From Oligoflexus sp. (GTDB lineage: Bacteria; Bdellovibrionota_B; Oligoflexia; Oligoflexales; Oligoflexaceae): 64,000 bases of DNA. The DNA lies in assembly GCF_035712445.1 (NCBI RefSeq), contig NZ_DASTAT010000134.1:29440-93439 (forward strand), given 5' to 3'. A program made the position numbers and the translations under genes. Under the pieces are notes generated by a model. It saw only the letters and a program-made list of their open reading frames with translations. It did not search any database and was not told the DNA's origin. This document shows, one piece after another, positions 34,034-43,090 of the stretch. The first letter of the stretch is position 1; every line of letters begins with the position of its first letter.

Positions 34034-34915
34034 TCAAGCGTCGGGGGACTCTGCCGCAGCCTCGGCCTTGCGCGTCTTCGCGAATTCCGCCTGAACCGCG
34101 CCCTTCCCGTGCTTCTGCTCCAGGTGTAAAAGCCCGAAATGATAGCGCGCTGCCGCCACGAAGTAATCACAGAAGAGAGCGTTGATGGTCGCGCCGCCGA
34201 TGGCTCCGATCAGAGGAACCGACTCCGCCACCAGCTTTTCCGTCAAGGCCAGTTCAAAGGACCTTGCGATCCGGGTAATGAGTTTCACAAGGGCCGGGGC
34301 GGCACCGGTATCAAAGGCCCGCAGGATTTCTTTGGCTGATTTTTTCGCCATGTAGGCCGACGCCGTGCGAATCATCTGTTCAAAGGCCAGGCGGGAAGCC
34401 AGATAATTGGAATCCGCCGTATCATCTTCTGTGCTTTGCATGGAACCGAGGGTGAAAACATAGAGGCATTGAAGCTGGATATTGGGATCTTCCAGATCCA
34501 TTCCCCAATGCGCTGCGACATCCGAAATGCCCCGCAGTATCATGGTCGTGGAAATCGGCAGCTCCACGGGAAGCGCCAATACCCCGAACAGGCCTCCCAC
34601 CGCTCCTGTGACGGCAACGGTCGCCGTATGAAGACGGCCGCTTTTGCGGCTATTGTCCAGCGTACCCTGCCAGTGAATGGCCTTGCCGGTTTTTGTCTGG
34701 ACGGTTTTGATGGCTGCGATCAGCGCTGTTTGAAGGGATTTCTGCACGACCTCGCTGATTTTGTCGCGGACATTTTCCGGCAGTTTTTTTTGCAGAGCAT
34801 CCAGGGGCTGACCCAGAACATTCATGGCGCGAATGGTAAAACCGGGATTGTCCAGAAATTTCGCGGCTTCGTGGATAAACGCAATGTGTTCGGGATTCAA
34901 TGCGGGCAGCGACAT
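34034..34915 (-). CDS. EcsC-family protein
   Basis: 293 residues from ATG at 34915 with AGGA six bases upstream; longer in-frame extension would run into the divergent sirtuin gene. The central part, with LALPVELPISTTMILRGI and the following DLEDPNIQLQCLYVF, matches the EcsC protein family, named for a gene next to an ABC transporter in Bacillus. Two or three hydrophobic helices suggest peripheral or integral membrane association. The biochemical role of the family is unknown. Divergent from cobB. Confidence 0.82.
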   Translation of the reverse strand: MSLPALNPEHIAFIHEAAKFLDNPGFTIRAMNVLGQPLDALQKKLPENVRDKISEVVQKSLQTALIAAIKTVQTKTGKAIHWQGTLDNSRKSGRLHTATVAVTGAVGGLFGVLALPVELPISTTMILRGISDVAAHWGMDLEDPNIQLQCLYVFTLGSMQSTEDDTADSNYLASRLAFEQMIRTASAYMAKKSAKEILRAFDTGAAPALVKLITRIARSFELALTEKLVAESVPLIGAIGGATINALFCDYFVAAARYHFGLLHLEQKHGKGAVQAEFAKTRKAEAAAESPDA

Positions 34916-35054
34916 GGCACGTCCTATGAGTGAGGATGGCTTTGGATAGGCATTGCAAGCGCTATCAATTTCCAGCACATTTATTTTCTCCAGGCTGCTG
35001 GAAAGAGCATGCCAGGGGCAGGACGAGAAATCAATTTCAGGATGAGTGGGTGCG

Positions 35055-35828
35055 ATGAAAGCTGGCAAGATTGACGAGCACAGTTTTATCCAAAAGCTCG
35101 GGCCCGATACCCGTATCGTGGTGCTGACAGGAGCCGGTATATCTGCGGAAAGCGGCATCCCGACCTTTCGTGATGCCCAGGATGGACTCTGGTCGCAGTT
35201 TCGTCCCGAGGAACTCGCGTCGCCGGAAGGTTTTCGCGCCAACCCCAAACTCGTTTTTGATTGGTATGCATGGCGCCGAAAAAAGGTGCTCGAGTCAAAG
35301 CCCAATAAAGGCCATGAGATTCTGGCCCTCTGGGGTCAACAGTTTCCCCATATGACCCTGATCACCCAGAACGTCGATGGTCTGCATCAGGCTGCGGGTA
35401 GCCAGGACCTTATCGAAATGCATGGCAGCATCCACCGCCTCATTTGTTTCAAGGAACGTCATCCCTCGCCTTGGGTCGCGGCCAAGGACGGCGTTCCCCT
35501 TTGCATGCGCTGCCAGTCGCCGCTACGACCGGACGTGGTTTGGTTCGGTGAAATGCTGGATCGCAGAATTCTTGAGCATATTGGGAAGGCTTTGGCCAAC
35601 TGCGAGGTCTTTCTTGCCATTGGAACCTCGGGCCTTGTTTATCCGGCTGCAGGTTTTCTGGATGAGGCGCGCGCATCGGGAGCCTTGACCGTTGTCATCA
35701 ATAGAGAACGCGTGGGCGAGGATCGCTGTGATCTTCTTCTGCAGGGATCCGCTTCGGATATCCTGCAGCGCCTGCAGGATTCCATTCAAGCGCGGCATGT
35801 TTTTAAAGTAAGCTCCAGGGCAAGGTGA
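35055..35828 (+). CDS. cobB: Sirtuin, class III NAD-dependent protein deacylase
   Basis: 257 residues. The NAD site GAGISAESGIPTFR, the TQNVDGLH loop and catalytic His in EMHGS, WFGE and GTSGLVYPA are all present. Tyr-x-x-Arg in WYAWRRKK is the class III feature that favours succinyl or malonyl lysine over acetyl lysine. The zinc module is unusual: the second pair CMRC is intact but the first pair is a single Cys (LICFKERH) with His as a possible substitute. ATG at 35055 is preferred over GTG 35046 for its AGGATGAG site. The 3' end overlaps the convergent membrane protein gene by 26 bases. Confidence 0.88.
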   Translation: MKAGKIDEHSFIQKLGPDTRIVVLTGAGISAESGIPTFRDAQDGLWSQFRPEELASPEGFRANPKLVFDWYAWRRKKVLESKPNKGHEILALWGQQFPHMTLITQNVDGLHQAAGSQDLIEMHGSIHRLICFKERHPSPWVAAKDGVPLCMRCQSPLRPDVVWFGEMLDRRILEHIGKALANCEVFLAIGTSGLVYPAAGFLDEARASGALTVVINRERVGEDRCDLLLQGSASDILQRLQDSIQARHVFKVSSRAR

Positions 35829-36327
35829 TCAGGGCCATTCTTATGACAATCGAGAGGGGAGCGACAGTCGCGGGAACCACCCAGCTCTCCTGCTGACGCA
35901 CGGCATGCTCATGGCCGCGGTTGATTTGATACTGCAGATACCAAAAGCCAAAGATGGCGAGAGGCAGGGGCCGAACTCGAAGTTTGAATTCATCATGCAG
36001 AGCCTGTCTAAAAACCAAAAGCAGCGTGATCATCAGAAGCGCCGACCCAAACTGCGCCATCAGCACAGTCGCATCCCAGGGCATGCTGCCCCGGGACAAT
36101 CTGAGGATGGCCAGCAGGGACGTGATCACGACCAGGACGTGCAGAAACGCAGGTGAGAAGAGCCGTCGTCCTTTGTGTTCGGAAAGCCCAGCATGCACAG
36201 GATAGCAGCGTACCGCGCTGTAGAGGCCGAGAGTGATGAGATCGAGCAAAACTAAAAGAATCACGGGATGCCGCAATCGCTCCCGAGAGTACTTGGCATC
36301 CTGTTTATTTTTCTGATGATGCGGCAT
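35803..36327 (-). CDS. Four-helix membrane protein, DUF4234-like
   Basis: 174 residues from ATG at 36327 with AAAGGA upstream. A basic N-terminus precedes about four hydrophobic helices. The first, LLDLITLGLYSAVR, resembles the opening of DUF4234 and similar small membrane proteins, but I am not certain of the family. There are no catalytic motifs. Convergent with cobB, with a 26-base coding overlap. Confidence 0.55.
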   Translation of the reverse strand: MPHHQKNKQDAKYSRERLRHPVILLVLLDLITLGLYSAVRCYPVHAGLSEHKGRRLFSPAFLHVLVVITSLLAILRLSRGSMPWDATVLMAQFGSALLMITLLLVFRQALHDEFKLRVRPLPLAIFGFWYLQYQINRGHEHAVRQQESWVVPATVAPLSIVIRMALITLPWSLL

Positions 36328-36541
36328 GCTTGAAATCCTTTGTTCATAGGCGCTGTGAGTCCTCGACTCGAACGAGACGCCCATGACGGCAAAAGATTGC
36401 GCGAAATTTTATAAAAGACCAGAAATTTATGGTTAGGAATTCTTAAACAGAAAAGCAAACGGCCCGCGGGCAGCGATGTCAGGGGTTTAAGGGGAATCGC
36501 GGGACTGTTTTCGTGTGAAGACTTTTTGTCGATCAAAACCT

Positions 36542-37159
36542 TTACGGATTGCCTTTCGATAAAATTCGATCGCGAGTGATGGAAACGATGAGTGCGACGC
36601 TGGTCGGAGACTCCGCGTGCAGTAAGGCGTTGCGGCCATGTTCGGTGAAGAGGGCCTCGTGTTCTGTGATCCTCTTTTTTTCGTTCTGCAAAGAAACAGT
36701 GAATGATCCCGCGTGGCAGTAGATAAAACATAAGTCATCATATTGAGCTGAAAAAGAAAGTTTTTCCGAAGCTTTCTGCACATGAACGCGTACCTGACCG
36801 AAACCATCCCGGACCATGACATTGAAATCTTCCACAGCCCTTCCTGTTAAAACTCCTTCCGTTGGCCAGCCTCCGTGAAACTCATAAGGTTCTAAAGCCT
36901 GCAGCTCATGGCGGCCCCGCCCTTCATGCAGCAGATGCATGGGGTCACCGTTCAGCAGGACTATCGTACGCTGGTAATCAGAAAAGACAGAGAACGGTCC
37001 CGATGCAGGCACCTGAGCCAGACTGATTCGCCAATCGAAACCTGACTGCACAGTGGCGCCGGGGGGCGCGATGAAGAGTTCTGTTGTCGAACCCGCCCCG
37101 TTTTTCCAGGGCATGAACTTATAAGCGGAGGGAGTGAGATGCGTGACTTGATCCGACAT
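36542..37159 (-). CDS. hutD: HutD/Ves-family cupin protein
   Basis: 205 residues with the HutD signature: MPWKNGAGSTTELF near the N-terminus, FDWRISLAQVPASGPFS, and QRTIVLLNG. The fold is a bicupin. HutD is found with histidine utilisation genes in pseudomonads and is thought to restrain pathway expression; Ves in E. coli is cold-related. No hut genes are present here, so this copy is an orphan. It is divergent from an Old Yellow Enzyme gene across about 185 bases that must hold both promoters. Confidence 0.85.
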   Translation of the reverse strand: MSDQVTHLTPSAYKFMPWKNGAGSTTELFIAPPGATVQSGFDWRISLAQVPASGPFSVFSDYQRTIVLLNGDPMHLLHEGRGRHELQALEPYEFHGGWPTEGVLTGRAVEDFNVMVRDGFGQVRVHVQKASEKLSFSAQYDDLCFIYCHAGSFTVSLQNEKKRITEHEALFTEHGRNALLHAESPTSVALIVSITRDRILSKGNP

Positions 37160-37345
37160 GAAGGAAAGACCTCGCTTTGTTGGGTGGCCAGCTTCGGCTC
37201 CTGTAAAATACCTGAAGACGCTGCAGGAGTTCCAGACCGTCCTGACCGCGCAGAATGGGTGGATTTTGATCCAGGCGAGGTGCTAGAACGTGGGACAGGC
37301 CCGTGTGGCCTGATCTGCTCACTCGCTTAGGAAAGTTGATAGTAT

Positions 37346-38446
37346 ATGAGCGTTGCCACTCTCTTTCAGCCTTTCACTCTGAAATCCCTTACCCTCAAAA
37401 ATCGCTTTGTAATGGCCCCTATGACGCGGTCCTTCTCCCCTGGAGGCGTTCCCACTCCTGATGTGGCCACCTATTACCAAAGACGGGCCCAGGGCGAAGT
37501 TGGTCTGATCCTGACGGAAGGCACGGTGGTGAACCGCGTGGCGTCATCCAACGATCCTAACATTCCGCATTTTTATGGTGAAGCCGCGCTGCAAGGTTGG
37601 AAGCAGGCCATCGACCTCGTGCGCGAGGCTGGAGGCCTTATGGCGCCTCAGATCTGGCACATGGGTGTGATGAATCCCCATGCCTCGGGTTGGCTTCCCG
37701 CGGAACCTTTTGAAGGTCCATCGGGACTTTTGCATACGGGCGTTAAAGGTGGACGCGAGATGACTGTGGCCGATATTGAAGCCACCATCCAGGCCTTTGC
37801 AGAAAGTGCCGCGGCTGCGAAGAAGCTGGGTTTTCATGCGGTGGAACTGCATGGCGCGCATGGTTACCTGATCGATCAGTTTTTCTGGGATGTCACCAAC
37901 CAAAGAAACGACATTTACGGGGGAAAAACCCTGCCTGAACGCAGCCGCTTTGCCCTTGAATTGGTCAAGGCCGTACGTCAGGCCATTGGCCCTGATTGTC
38001 CGATTCTGCTGCGCCTTTCCCAATGGAAACCGGGTGCCTTTGATTTCAAGCTCGCCAGGACTCCCCAGGAAATGGAAGCCTGGCTTTCGCCTTTGGCCGA
38101 GGCGGGCGTCGATGTTTTCCATTGTTCCCAGCGTCGCTTCTGGGAAGCTGAGTTTGCGGATTCGGATATGAACTTCGCAGGCTGGGCCAAGAAAGTTACC
38201 GGGAAAGCCACAATAACCGTCGGATCCGTGGGCCTGTCGGGTGAGTTCATCAAATCATTCCGCGGAGAAAATTCCACGCCTCAGCCGATTGACGAACTTG
38301 TCCGACGCTTCGATCGCGGTGACTTCGATATGGTGGCTGTCGGTCGCGCACTGCTCTCGGATCCGCACTGGGTCCGCAAAATCAAGGAGGGCCGCACATC
38401 CGAGCTGACCGGCTTCCAAAGTTCCGATCTGCGCCAGCTGCAATAA
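37346..38446 (+). CDS. Old Yellow Enzyme-family NADH:flavin oxidoreductase
   Basis: 366 residues forming an FMN-binding barrel. LKNRFVMAPMTRSF is the N-terminal signature, followed by APQIWHMG and the active-site ELHGAHGYLIDQFF, then the RLSQWK and VAVGRALLSDP phosphate-binding segments. Family members reduce activated C=C bonds of enones, nitro-compounds or quinones with NAD(P)H. The substrate cannot be predicted. ATG at 37346 follows a weak AGGAAAG site. It is probably a single-gene unit. Confidence 0.9.
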   Translation: MSVATLFQPFTLKSLTLKNRFVMAPMTRSFSPGGVPTPDVATYYQRRAQGEVGLILTEGTVVNRVASSNDPNIPHFYGEAALQGWKQAIDLVREAGGLMAPQIWHMGVMNPHASGWLPAEPFEGPSGLLHTGVKGGREMTVADIEATIQAFAESAAAAKKLGFHAVELHGAHGYLIDQFFWDVTNQRNDIYGGKTLPERSRFALELVKAVRQAIGPDCPILLRLSQWKPGAFDFKLARTPQEMEAWLSPLAEAGVDVFHCSQRRFWEAEFADSDMNFAGWAKKVTGKATITVGSVGLSGEFIKSFRGENSTPQPIDELVRRFDRGDFDMVAVGRALLSDPHWVRKIKEGRTSELTGFQSSDLRQLQ

Positions 38447-38533
38447 TCCCCTGGGCCGTTTGTCTCCAAAGGTTGGATCCAATTCATGGATCCGACTCTA
38501 TCAAGCAGTTGAAACCCATAGGAAAGTCTGAAT

Positions 38534-39241
38534 ATGGTGCCAACGGCAGACAAATCGGCCCTTTTTTCCCAGTTGATCAAAGACTGGATTTTGGAAAAAC
38601 GCGGCCGTAATCTTTATGTTCTGGCCAGGAACAGCGGGCTCTCTTATACGAATTTGCGCGCGATTGAAGCGGGTAAATCGGATGTCACGCTTGATACGGC
38701 CCTGCGCCTTCTGCGTTACATTCAGCCTGATGCGGCCACGACCCAAACCGTCCTCAATTTCTATCCGGACATCGCGCCCATGCTCGGGCATCTTTCGCAA
38801 CTGAAAGCCCGCAATGGTTCGTATCGACTTTTGAGTCAAAAGGCCTGTCGCGCTGCGGTCGAAATCTACGGTCGCCGGCGCATTGCCTGCGATGAGCTGC
38901 ACGGTATCCTGGGGCCCGGTGCCGAGTCGATCGTTGAGGAGCTAACCCAGGTGGATCTGATACGCGTGGAAGAGGATCATTATCTGCCGACGCATCCTTT
39001 CTTTCATCTCAGCAGCCCGGATGTTCTGATTCCTTTCATGAGACTCTTTTTGGATAATGTGCATCGCGATGTGCCATGGAACCTTGTGGAAGCCAGGTTC
39101 TCGGGACTTAAGCCGGAAGCAGCGGCCGAGGTTCAATCCATCCTGGAGGATGCGCGCCTTCGTGTGATGCGGATCAAGGAAAATCCAGACAACGCCGGGG
39201 ACCTGACCGTCGCCTGGGGCATGGTCATGACACTTTTTTAG
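38534..39241 (+). CDS. HTH regulator, TIGR02147/XRE-like
   Basis: 235 residues. The N-terminal 70 residues form a helix-turn-helix with LYVLARNSGLSYTNLRAIEAGK, close to XRE-type recognition helices. The remaining helical region (about 75-235) is a partner or dimerisation domain like that of TIGR02147 regulators, one clear member of which occurs at 54752. A regulated target is not obvious; the Old Yellow Enzyme gene is upstream on the same strand. Family assignment is moderate. Confidence 0.65.
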   Translation: MVPTADKSALFSQLIKDWILEKRGRNLYVLARNSGLSYTNLRAIEAGKSDVTLDTALRLLRYIQPDAATTQTVLNFYPDIAPMLGHLSQLKARNGSYRLLSQKACRAAVEIYGRRRIACDELHGILGPGAESIVEELTQVDLIRVEEDHYLPTHPFFHLSSPDVLIPFMRLFLDNVHRDVPWNLVEARFSGLKPEAAAEVQSILEDARLRVMRIKENPDNAGDLTVAWGMVMTLF

Positions 39242-39249
39242 TCTTCCGA

Positions 39250-39510
39250 TCAGGCTGCTTGAGCCACCACACTCAGGTCATCCGAGATTTCCTCGATGGC
39301 ATGCTCAGCTGTACGCAACGAACAATCCGGAGGCAAAATCGCCAGCACCGTGGCCTGCATCATATGATCGCCGGTCATGGGTGCGGACAGCGGCGTCACC
39401 TGCACCGAGGCCACGGATGCCCCCTGCCGTGCCAGCGCCAGCTGAAGTAGTTTGCCGAGTTCCGGATTTTCGAAACCAATCACTTCGAATCGCGCCTGCA
39501 GATTTTCCAT
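39250..39510 (-). CDS. Small unknown protein (86 aa)
   Basis: ATG at 39510 is preceded by GGGAGG, a strong site. The acidic 86-residue protein has alternating strand and helix patterns that could be an ACT-like or ferredoxin-like fold, but no family is recognised. It lies divergent to the ECF sigma factor gene and convergent with the HTH regulator, so it forms its own unit. Confidence 0.6.
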   Translation of the reverse strand: MENLQARFEVIGFENPELGKLLQLALARQGASVASVQVTPLSAPMTGDHMMQATVLAILPPDCSLRTAEHAIEEISDDLSVVAQAA

Positions 39511-39662
39511 AGGGAATCCTCCCGCAAGATACTGTGCTGATCCTGATCCTCTTCGGATCGAATTGCGAGTGACAATTTTTTATTTCCTTCAAACGAGCCT
39601 GCAAGTCCACTATGCTGAGTCTTGCATCACTCAAGCATTTTCGTTACAAGGAGCCGGAGCAG

Positions 39663-40913
39663 GTGGAATCGGGAAATGAAGCCGGAGTGCGAAAAACCAT
39701 CGAAACGATCTATCGCCGGGAAGGACGGCGCGTCTTTGCCAGTCTTGTGCGAATTCTAGGTGAATTCGAGTTTGCGGAAGAGGTCCTGCAGGATGCGTTC
39801 GCAGCCGCTCTGGAGCAATGGTCGCGCGATGGTATTCCAGCCAATCCCGGTGCATGGCTGATTTCCGCAGGCAAATTCAAGGCGATCGACGCGATTCGGC
39901 GACGGGGCCGATTTCAGAAAGCCATTCCCGAACTCCTGGCTGGTTTGGAGAGTGATGTCGCTCTGCCTGTGGAATGGAGCGAGGAAACATTTAAAGACGA
40001 TCAGCTGCGCCTTATATTTACCTGCTGTCACCCTGCATTGGCAGCCAACACTCAGGTGGCTCTGACTCTGCGTGAGGTCTGTGGCCTGACCACCGAAGAG
40101 ATTGCTTCGGCTTTTTTGTCGAGTCCTGCAACAATTGCGCAGCGCATCGTGCGGGGAAAGGCCAAAATTCGCGATGCGAAAATTCCCTATCAAGTTCCTG
40201 CGCGCGCCGACCTGCCCGAGCGTCTCGATTCCGTGCTCTCTGTAATTTATCTCGTCTTCAATGAAGGCTACTCCGCGTCATCCGGTGAAACAGTCGTGCG
40301 TGCGGATCTTTCCAATGAAGCCATTCGGCTGGGACGGCATATGCTCGATTTGCTGCCTGATCCCGAGGTCAAAGGTCTTCTCGCTTTGATGCTTTTGCAT
40401 GAGTCGCGTCGCGAAGCGCGGGTGACCGCGGACGGTGACATCATCCTTCTTGAAGACCAGAATCGAAGCCTTTGGAAGCAGCCCTTTATTGCGGAAGGTT
40501 TGCGCCTTGTCGAAGCGGCTTTGAATTCGCGTGGATTCGGCATTTATACCATTCAAGCCGCGATTTCTGCGGTGCATGCGCAGGCAGCGACGACCGCAGC
40601 CACGGATTGGCCCCAGATTGTTGCCCTTTATGATGTGCTCATGCAGGGGGCTCCTTCGCCTGTCGTGGAATTGAATCGCGCTGTGGCCATCGCCATGCGT
40701 GATGGTTTTGAATCGGGGATCGTTCTTGTGGATGATATTCTGCAGCGCGGAGAATTGGTTCAGTATCATCTGCTGCACGCCGCCCGCGCGGATTTCTGCC
40801 GTCGCTTGGGGCGTCTGGATGAGGCGCGAAAATCTTACGCAGAGGCACTTTCCCTGGCTAAACAGGAACCTGAACGCCGATTTCTGGCTAAGCGATTGAA
40901 AGAATTGGGCTAA
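39663..40913 (+). CDS. ECF42-type sigma factor with C-terminal TPR-like extension
   Basis: 416 residues from GTG at 39663, preferred because AAGGAG lies 9 bases upstream and family members start near here; ATG at 39612 has no site. Sigma region 2 contains FAEEVLQDAFAAALEQW and GAWLISAGKFKAIDAIRR; region 4 has LTLREVCGLTTEEIASAF. From about 180 onward is the DUF6596/TPR-like extension (VYLVFNEGY-type segment, LLALMLLHESRR, ELNRAVAIA) that defines ECF42 and replaces an anti-sigma partner. ECF42 factors control neighbouring YCII/DGPF genes, three of which follow immediately. Confidence 0.92.
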   Translation: MESGNEAGVRKTIETIYRREGRRVFASLVRILGEFEFAEEVLQDAFAAALEQWSRDGIPANPGAWLISAGKFKAIDAIRRRGRFQKAIPELLAGLESDVALPVEWSEETFKDDQLRLIFTCCHPALAANTQVALTLREVCGLTTEEIASAFLSSPATIAQRIVRGKAKIRDAKIPYQVPARADLPERLDSVLSVIYLVFNEGYSASSGETVVRADLSNEAIRLGRHMLDLLPDPEVKGLLALMLLHESRREARVTADGDIILLEDQNRSLWKQPFIAEGLRLVEAALNSRGFGIYTIQAAISAVHAQAATTAATDWPQIVALYDVLMQGAPSPVVELNRAVAIAMRDGFESGIVLVDDILQRGELVQYHLLHAARADFCRRLGRLDEARKSYAEALSLAKQEPERRFLAKRLKELG

Positions 40914-40930
40914 AAATTTTTTGCGGGTTC

Positions 40931-40957
40931 TGTCGATTGCCCCCCTTGCCGGTCGAC
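40931..40957 (+). promoter_or_regulatory. ECF42-type promoter of the YCII operon
   Basis: TGTCGA (40931-40936), 17 bases, CGAC (40954-40957), followed by the YCII operon starting at 40984. This matches the described ECF42 promoter form (TGTCGA -35, CGA/TC -10). The same element with identical spacing occurs at 49760-49786. Confidence 0.85.
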
Positions 40958-40983
40958 TAAAGGGTGAGAACGGGGGATCGACC

Positions 40984-41334
40984 ATGAAGTTTATCTGCTT
41001 GAAGTATCGGGACGGGCCGCAACCGAGCTCTCTATCAGCTGCCTGGCAGCAGGAAAGCCTTCGCTATGACGAAAAATTACGTGAGCTCGGGCATCTGTTT
41101 GTCAGCGAAAGCGTGCACTGCGCAGGCGAAGCGGTTGATATTTGCAGCGTTCAGGGTCAGATCGTGGTCACAGATGACCGGCGCGACTCGCAAAGAAAAC
41201 AGTATCTCGATGGACTCATGTTCCTGGAAGCGCGGGATCTGAATCATGCCATTATTTTAATATCGAATCATCCCGGAATGAAAACGGGCTGGTTTAAAAT
41301 TCATCCAGCTGATGATAAAGGGGGAAAACCATGA
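40984..41334 (+). CDS. YCII-related (DGPF) protein, divergent member
   Basis: 116 residues from ATG at 40984. It begins MKFICLKY and follows the YCII ferredoxin-like pattern of strand-helix-strand-helix, but the Asp-Gly-Pro-Phe motif is replaced by sequence around TDDRRDS. YCII proteins resemble small dehalogenase/muconolactone-isomerase-like folds; their function is unknown. It is the first gene downstream of the ECF42 promoter and its stop overlaps the next start by ATGA. Confidence 0.75.
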   Translation: MKFICLKYRDGPQPSSLSAAWQQESLRYDEKLRELGHLFVSESVHCAGEAVDICSVQGQIVVTDDRRDSQRKQYLDGLMFLEARDLNHAIILISNHPGMKTGWFKIHPADDKGGKP

Positions 41335-41693
41335 AGTACATGCTGCTCATCTATTCGCGTGAAGATGCCTGGACCGATGCGGAACGCGCCGATTGCATGG
41401 AAGAGTCCCGACAGCTCTGTCACGAACTGGACGCCAAAGGTCAATTCCTGGCCGCATCGCCGCTACACTCCGTGACCATGGCGACCAGCGTGCAGCTCCG
41501 TAATGGCAAGCGTTTGATCACGGATGGGCCGTTCGCGGAAACGAATGAGCAGCTCGGCGGTTATTATATCGTCGATGTTCCCGATCTGGATGCCGCCATC
41601 GACATTGCCAGCCGCATTCCTGGCAGCAAGCGCGGCACAGTTGAAATTCGTCCTCTATTCGTACTTGAAAATATGCCTACTCTGAAACCTTAA
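41331..41693 (+). CDS. YCII-related DGPF-domain protein
   Basis: 120 residues: MKYMLLIYSRE opening, central ITDGPFAETNEQLGGYY with the signature Asp-Gly-Pro-Phe, and the C-terminal GTVEIRP strand, a complete YCII domain. It overlaps the preceding gene by four bases and is followed by a third family member after 15 bases. The role is inferred only from regulation by the ECF42 sigma factor; the substrate is unknown. Confidence 0.88.
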   Translation: MKYMLLIYSREDAWTDAERADCMEESRQLCHELDAKGQFLAASPLHSVTMATSVQLRNGKRLITDGPFAETNEQLGGYYIVDVPDLDAAIDIASRIPGSKRGTVEIRPLFVLENMPTLKP

Positions 41694-41708
41694 GAAAAGG
41701 ATGACTCC

Positions 41709-42596
41709 ATGAAAGTTATGGTGATCGTAAAAGCAAGCAAGGATTCCGAAGCTGGCATCATGCCGACCGAAGAACTGATGCGTGAGATGGGAGCCTACAA
41801 CGAGGCTCTCGTTAAAGCCGGGATCATGCTGGCCGGTGATGGCCTTTATCCGAGCGCGCAGGGTGCCCGGGTACGTTTCTCCGGCAAGGAAAGATCGGTG
41901 ATCAACGGTCCCTTCGCCGAGACCAAGGAATTGATTGCCGGCTACTGGCTCTGGCAGGTGAAGTCGATGGAAGATGCGATCGAATGGGTGAAGCGCTGCC
42001 CCAACCCTATGCCGACCGAATCTGAAATCGAAATTCGCCGGGTTTTTGCCGCCGAGGATTTTGCGGACGTGGATCCGACAGGCGAGGTACGCGCTCAGGA
42101 AGAGCGTCTGACGGAGGAAATCCTTTCCTATCGATTGGATCCACCGCGTTTTGAACAGGGAAAGGAGTTGATCATCGCCGGTCTCAATCGCCATTTTACG
42201 GATGAGACGCGGGCACATATTCCCGATCTTTGGAAAAAATTCGCTCCTTCACTCGGCAAAATACCAGGCCAGACGGGTGGCTCAACCTATGGCGTCTGTC
42301 ACGGAGAAGATAGCAAGGGCGGCTTCGATTATATGGCCGGCGTTGAAGTGCAGAATACCAGGGATCTCCCTTCTGGTTTCACCTATCTGAAGATTCCAGC
42401 GCATCGCTACGCGGTCTTCACTCACAGCAAACACGTCTCGGAGATCACGAAGACGATGGATGCCATTTATAACAAGTGGCTGCCTAACTCTGGTCTTCAG
42501 GCTGGCCAGGGTCCATTCTTTGAGCGTTATACTGAAGAATTCCGTCCGGACAAAGGCATGGGCGGCATTGAAATCTGGGTTCCGATAAAAGTCTAA
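41709..42596 (+). CDS. YCII (DGPF) - GyrI-like fusion protein
   Basis: 295 residues in two parts. Residues 1-120 are a YCII domain with INGPFAETKELIAGYW in place of the usual DGPF. Residues about 140-295 match the GyrI-like/AraC effector-binding fold: LIIAGLNRHF, a YGVCHG strand, the VEVQNTRDLPSGF turn, and a terminal EIWVPIK strand. GyrI-like domains bind small hydrophobic ligands. The fusion suggests that YCII proteins and a small-molecule binding domain act on the same compound. AGGATG-type ribosome site. Confidence 0.82.
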   Translation: MKVMVIVKASKDSEAGIMPTEELMREMGAYNEALVKAGIMLAGDGLYPSAQGARVRFSGKERSVINGPFAETKELIAGYWLWQVKSMEDAIEWVKRCPNPMPTESEIEIRRVFAAEDFADVDPTGEVRAQEERLTEEILSYRLDPPRFEQGKELIIAGLNRHFTDETRAHIPDLWKKFAPSLGKIPGQTGGSTYGVCHGEDSKGGFDYMAGVEVQNTRDLPSGFTYLKIPAHRYAVFTHSKHVSEITKTMDAIYNKWLPNSGLQAGQGPFFERYTEEFRPDKGMGGIEIWVPIKV

Positions 42597-42611
42597 TTAA
42601 GGAGAACGACC

Positions 42612-43016
42612 ATGGGATCAAAAATTTTCGTCAACCTTGCCGTCAAAGATCTGCCGCGTTCCATCGCCTTCTGGAAAAGCCTGGGATATGGTTTCAATGC
42701 ACAGTTTACCGATGACACCGCAGCTTGCCTCGTCTTCGGTGATGATGCCTATGCCATGCTCCTGACTCATGCCAAGTTCAAGGAGTTCTCACCGAACCCC
42801 GTGTGCGATACCGCAAGGAACACCGAAGTTCTGGTGGCACTTTCCTGTGAAAGCAAGGCGGACGTTATGGAAAAGACGAAGAAGGCCCTGGCGGCCGGAG
42901 CCCATCGTTACTCCGAGCCCAAGGATTTTGGTTTCATGTATCAGGATAGTTTCCAGGACCTGGATGGTCACGTGTGGGAACTCTTTTACATGGATGAAGC
43001 CGCTATTCCGAAATAA
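42612..43016 (+). CDS. VOC-family (glyoxalase-like) protein
   Basis: 134 residues with the VOC betabetaalpha pattern: IFVNLAVKDLPRSIAFWKSLG at the N-terminus and FQDLDGHVWELFYMD at the C-terminus, where Glu is a likely metal ligand. It belongs to the group often annotated as extradiol dioxygenase-like. AAGGAG precedes ATG at 42612, 15 bases after the fusion gene, so it is the last gene of the ECF42 operon; a hairpin follows its stop. Confidence 0.87.
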   Translation: MGSKIFVNLAVKDLPRSIAFWKSLGYGFNAQFTDDTAACLVFGDDAYAMLLTHAKFKEFSPNPVCDTARNTEVLVALSCESKADVMEKTKKALAAGAHRYSEPKDFGFMYQDSFQDLDGHVWELFYMDEAAIPK

Positions 43017-43032
43017 TCGTTCCCAGTGAAGG

Positions 43033-43050
43033 GCCTGCCCTACGGCAGGC
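43033..43050 (+). terminator. Hairpin after the ECF42 operon
   Basis: GCCTGCC (43033-43039) pairs with GGCAGGC (43044-43050) around four bases, followed by TCTTGCCTTG. It is a compact stem with a poor U-tract. Confidence 0.5.
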
Positions 43051-43090
43051 TCTTGCCTTGCGTTCAGACTATGCTTTCCCTATGATAAGC

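Noticed and set aside
34916-35305. N-terminal extension of the EcsC-family protein up to 35305
   Set aside because: The extension would be antisense to the NAD-binding part of the sirtuin; ATG at 34915 has a proper ribosome site and family-like start.
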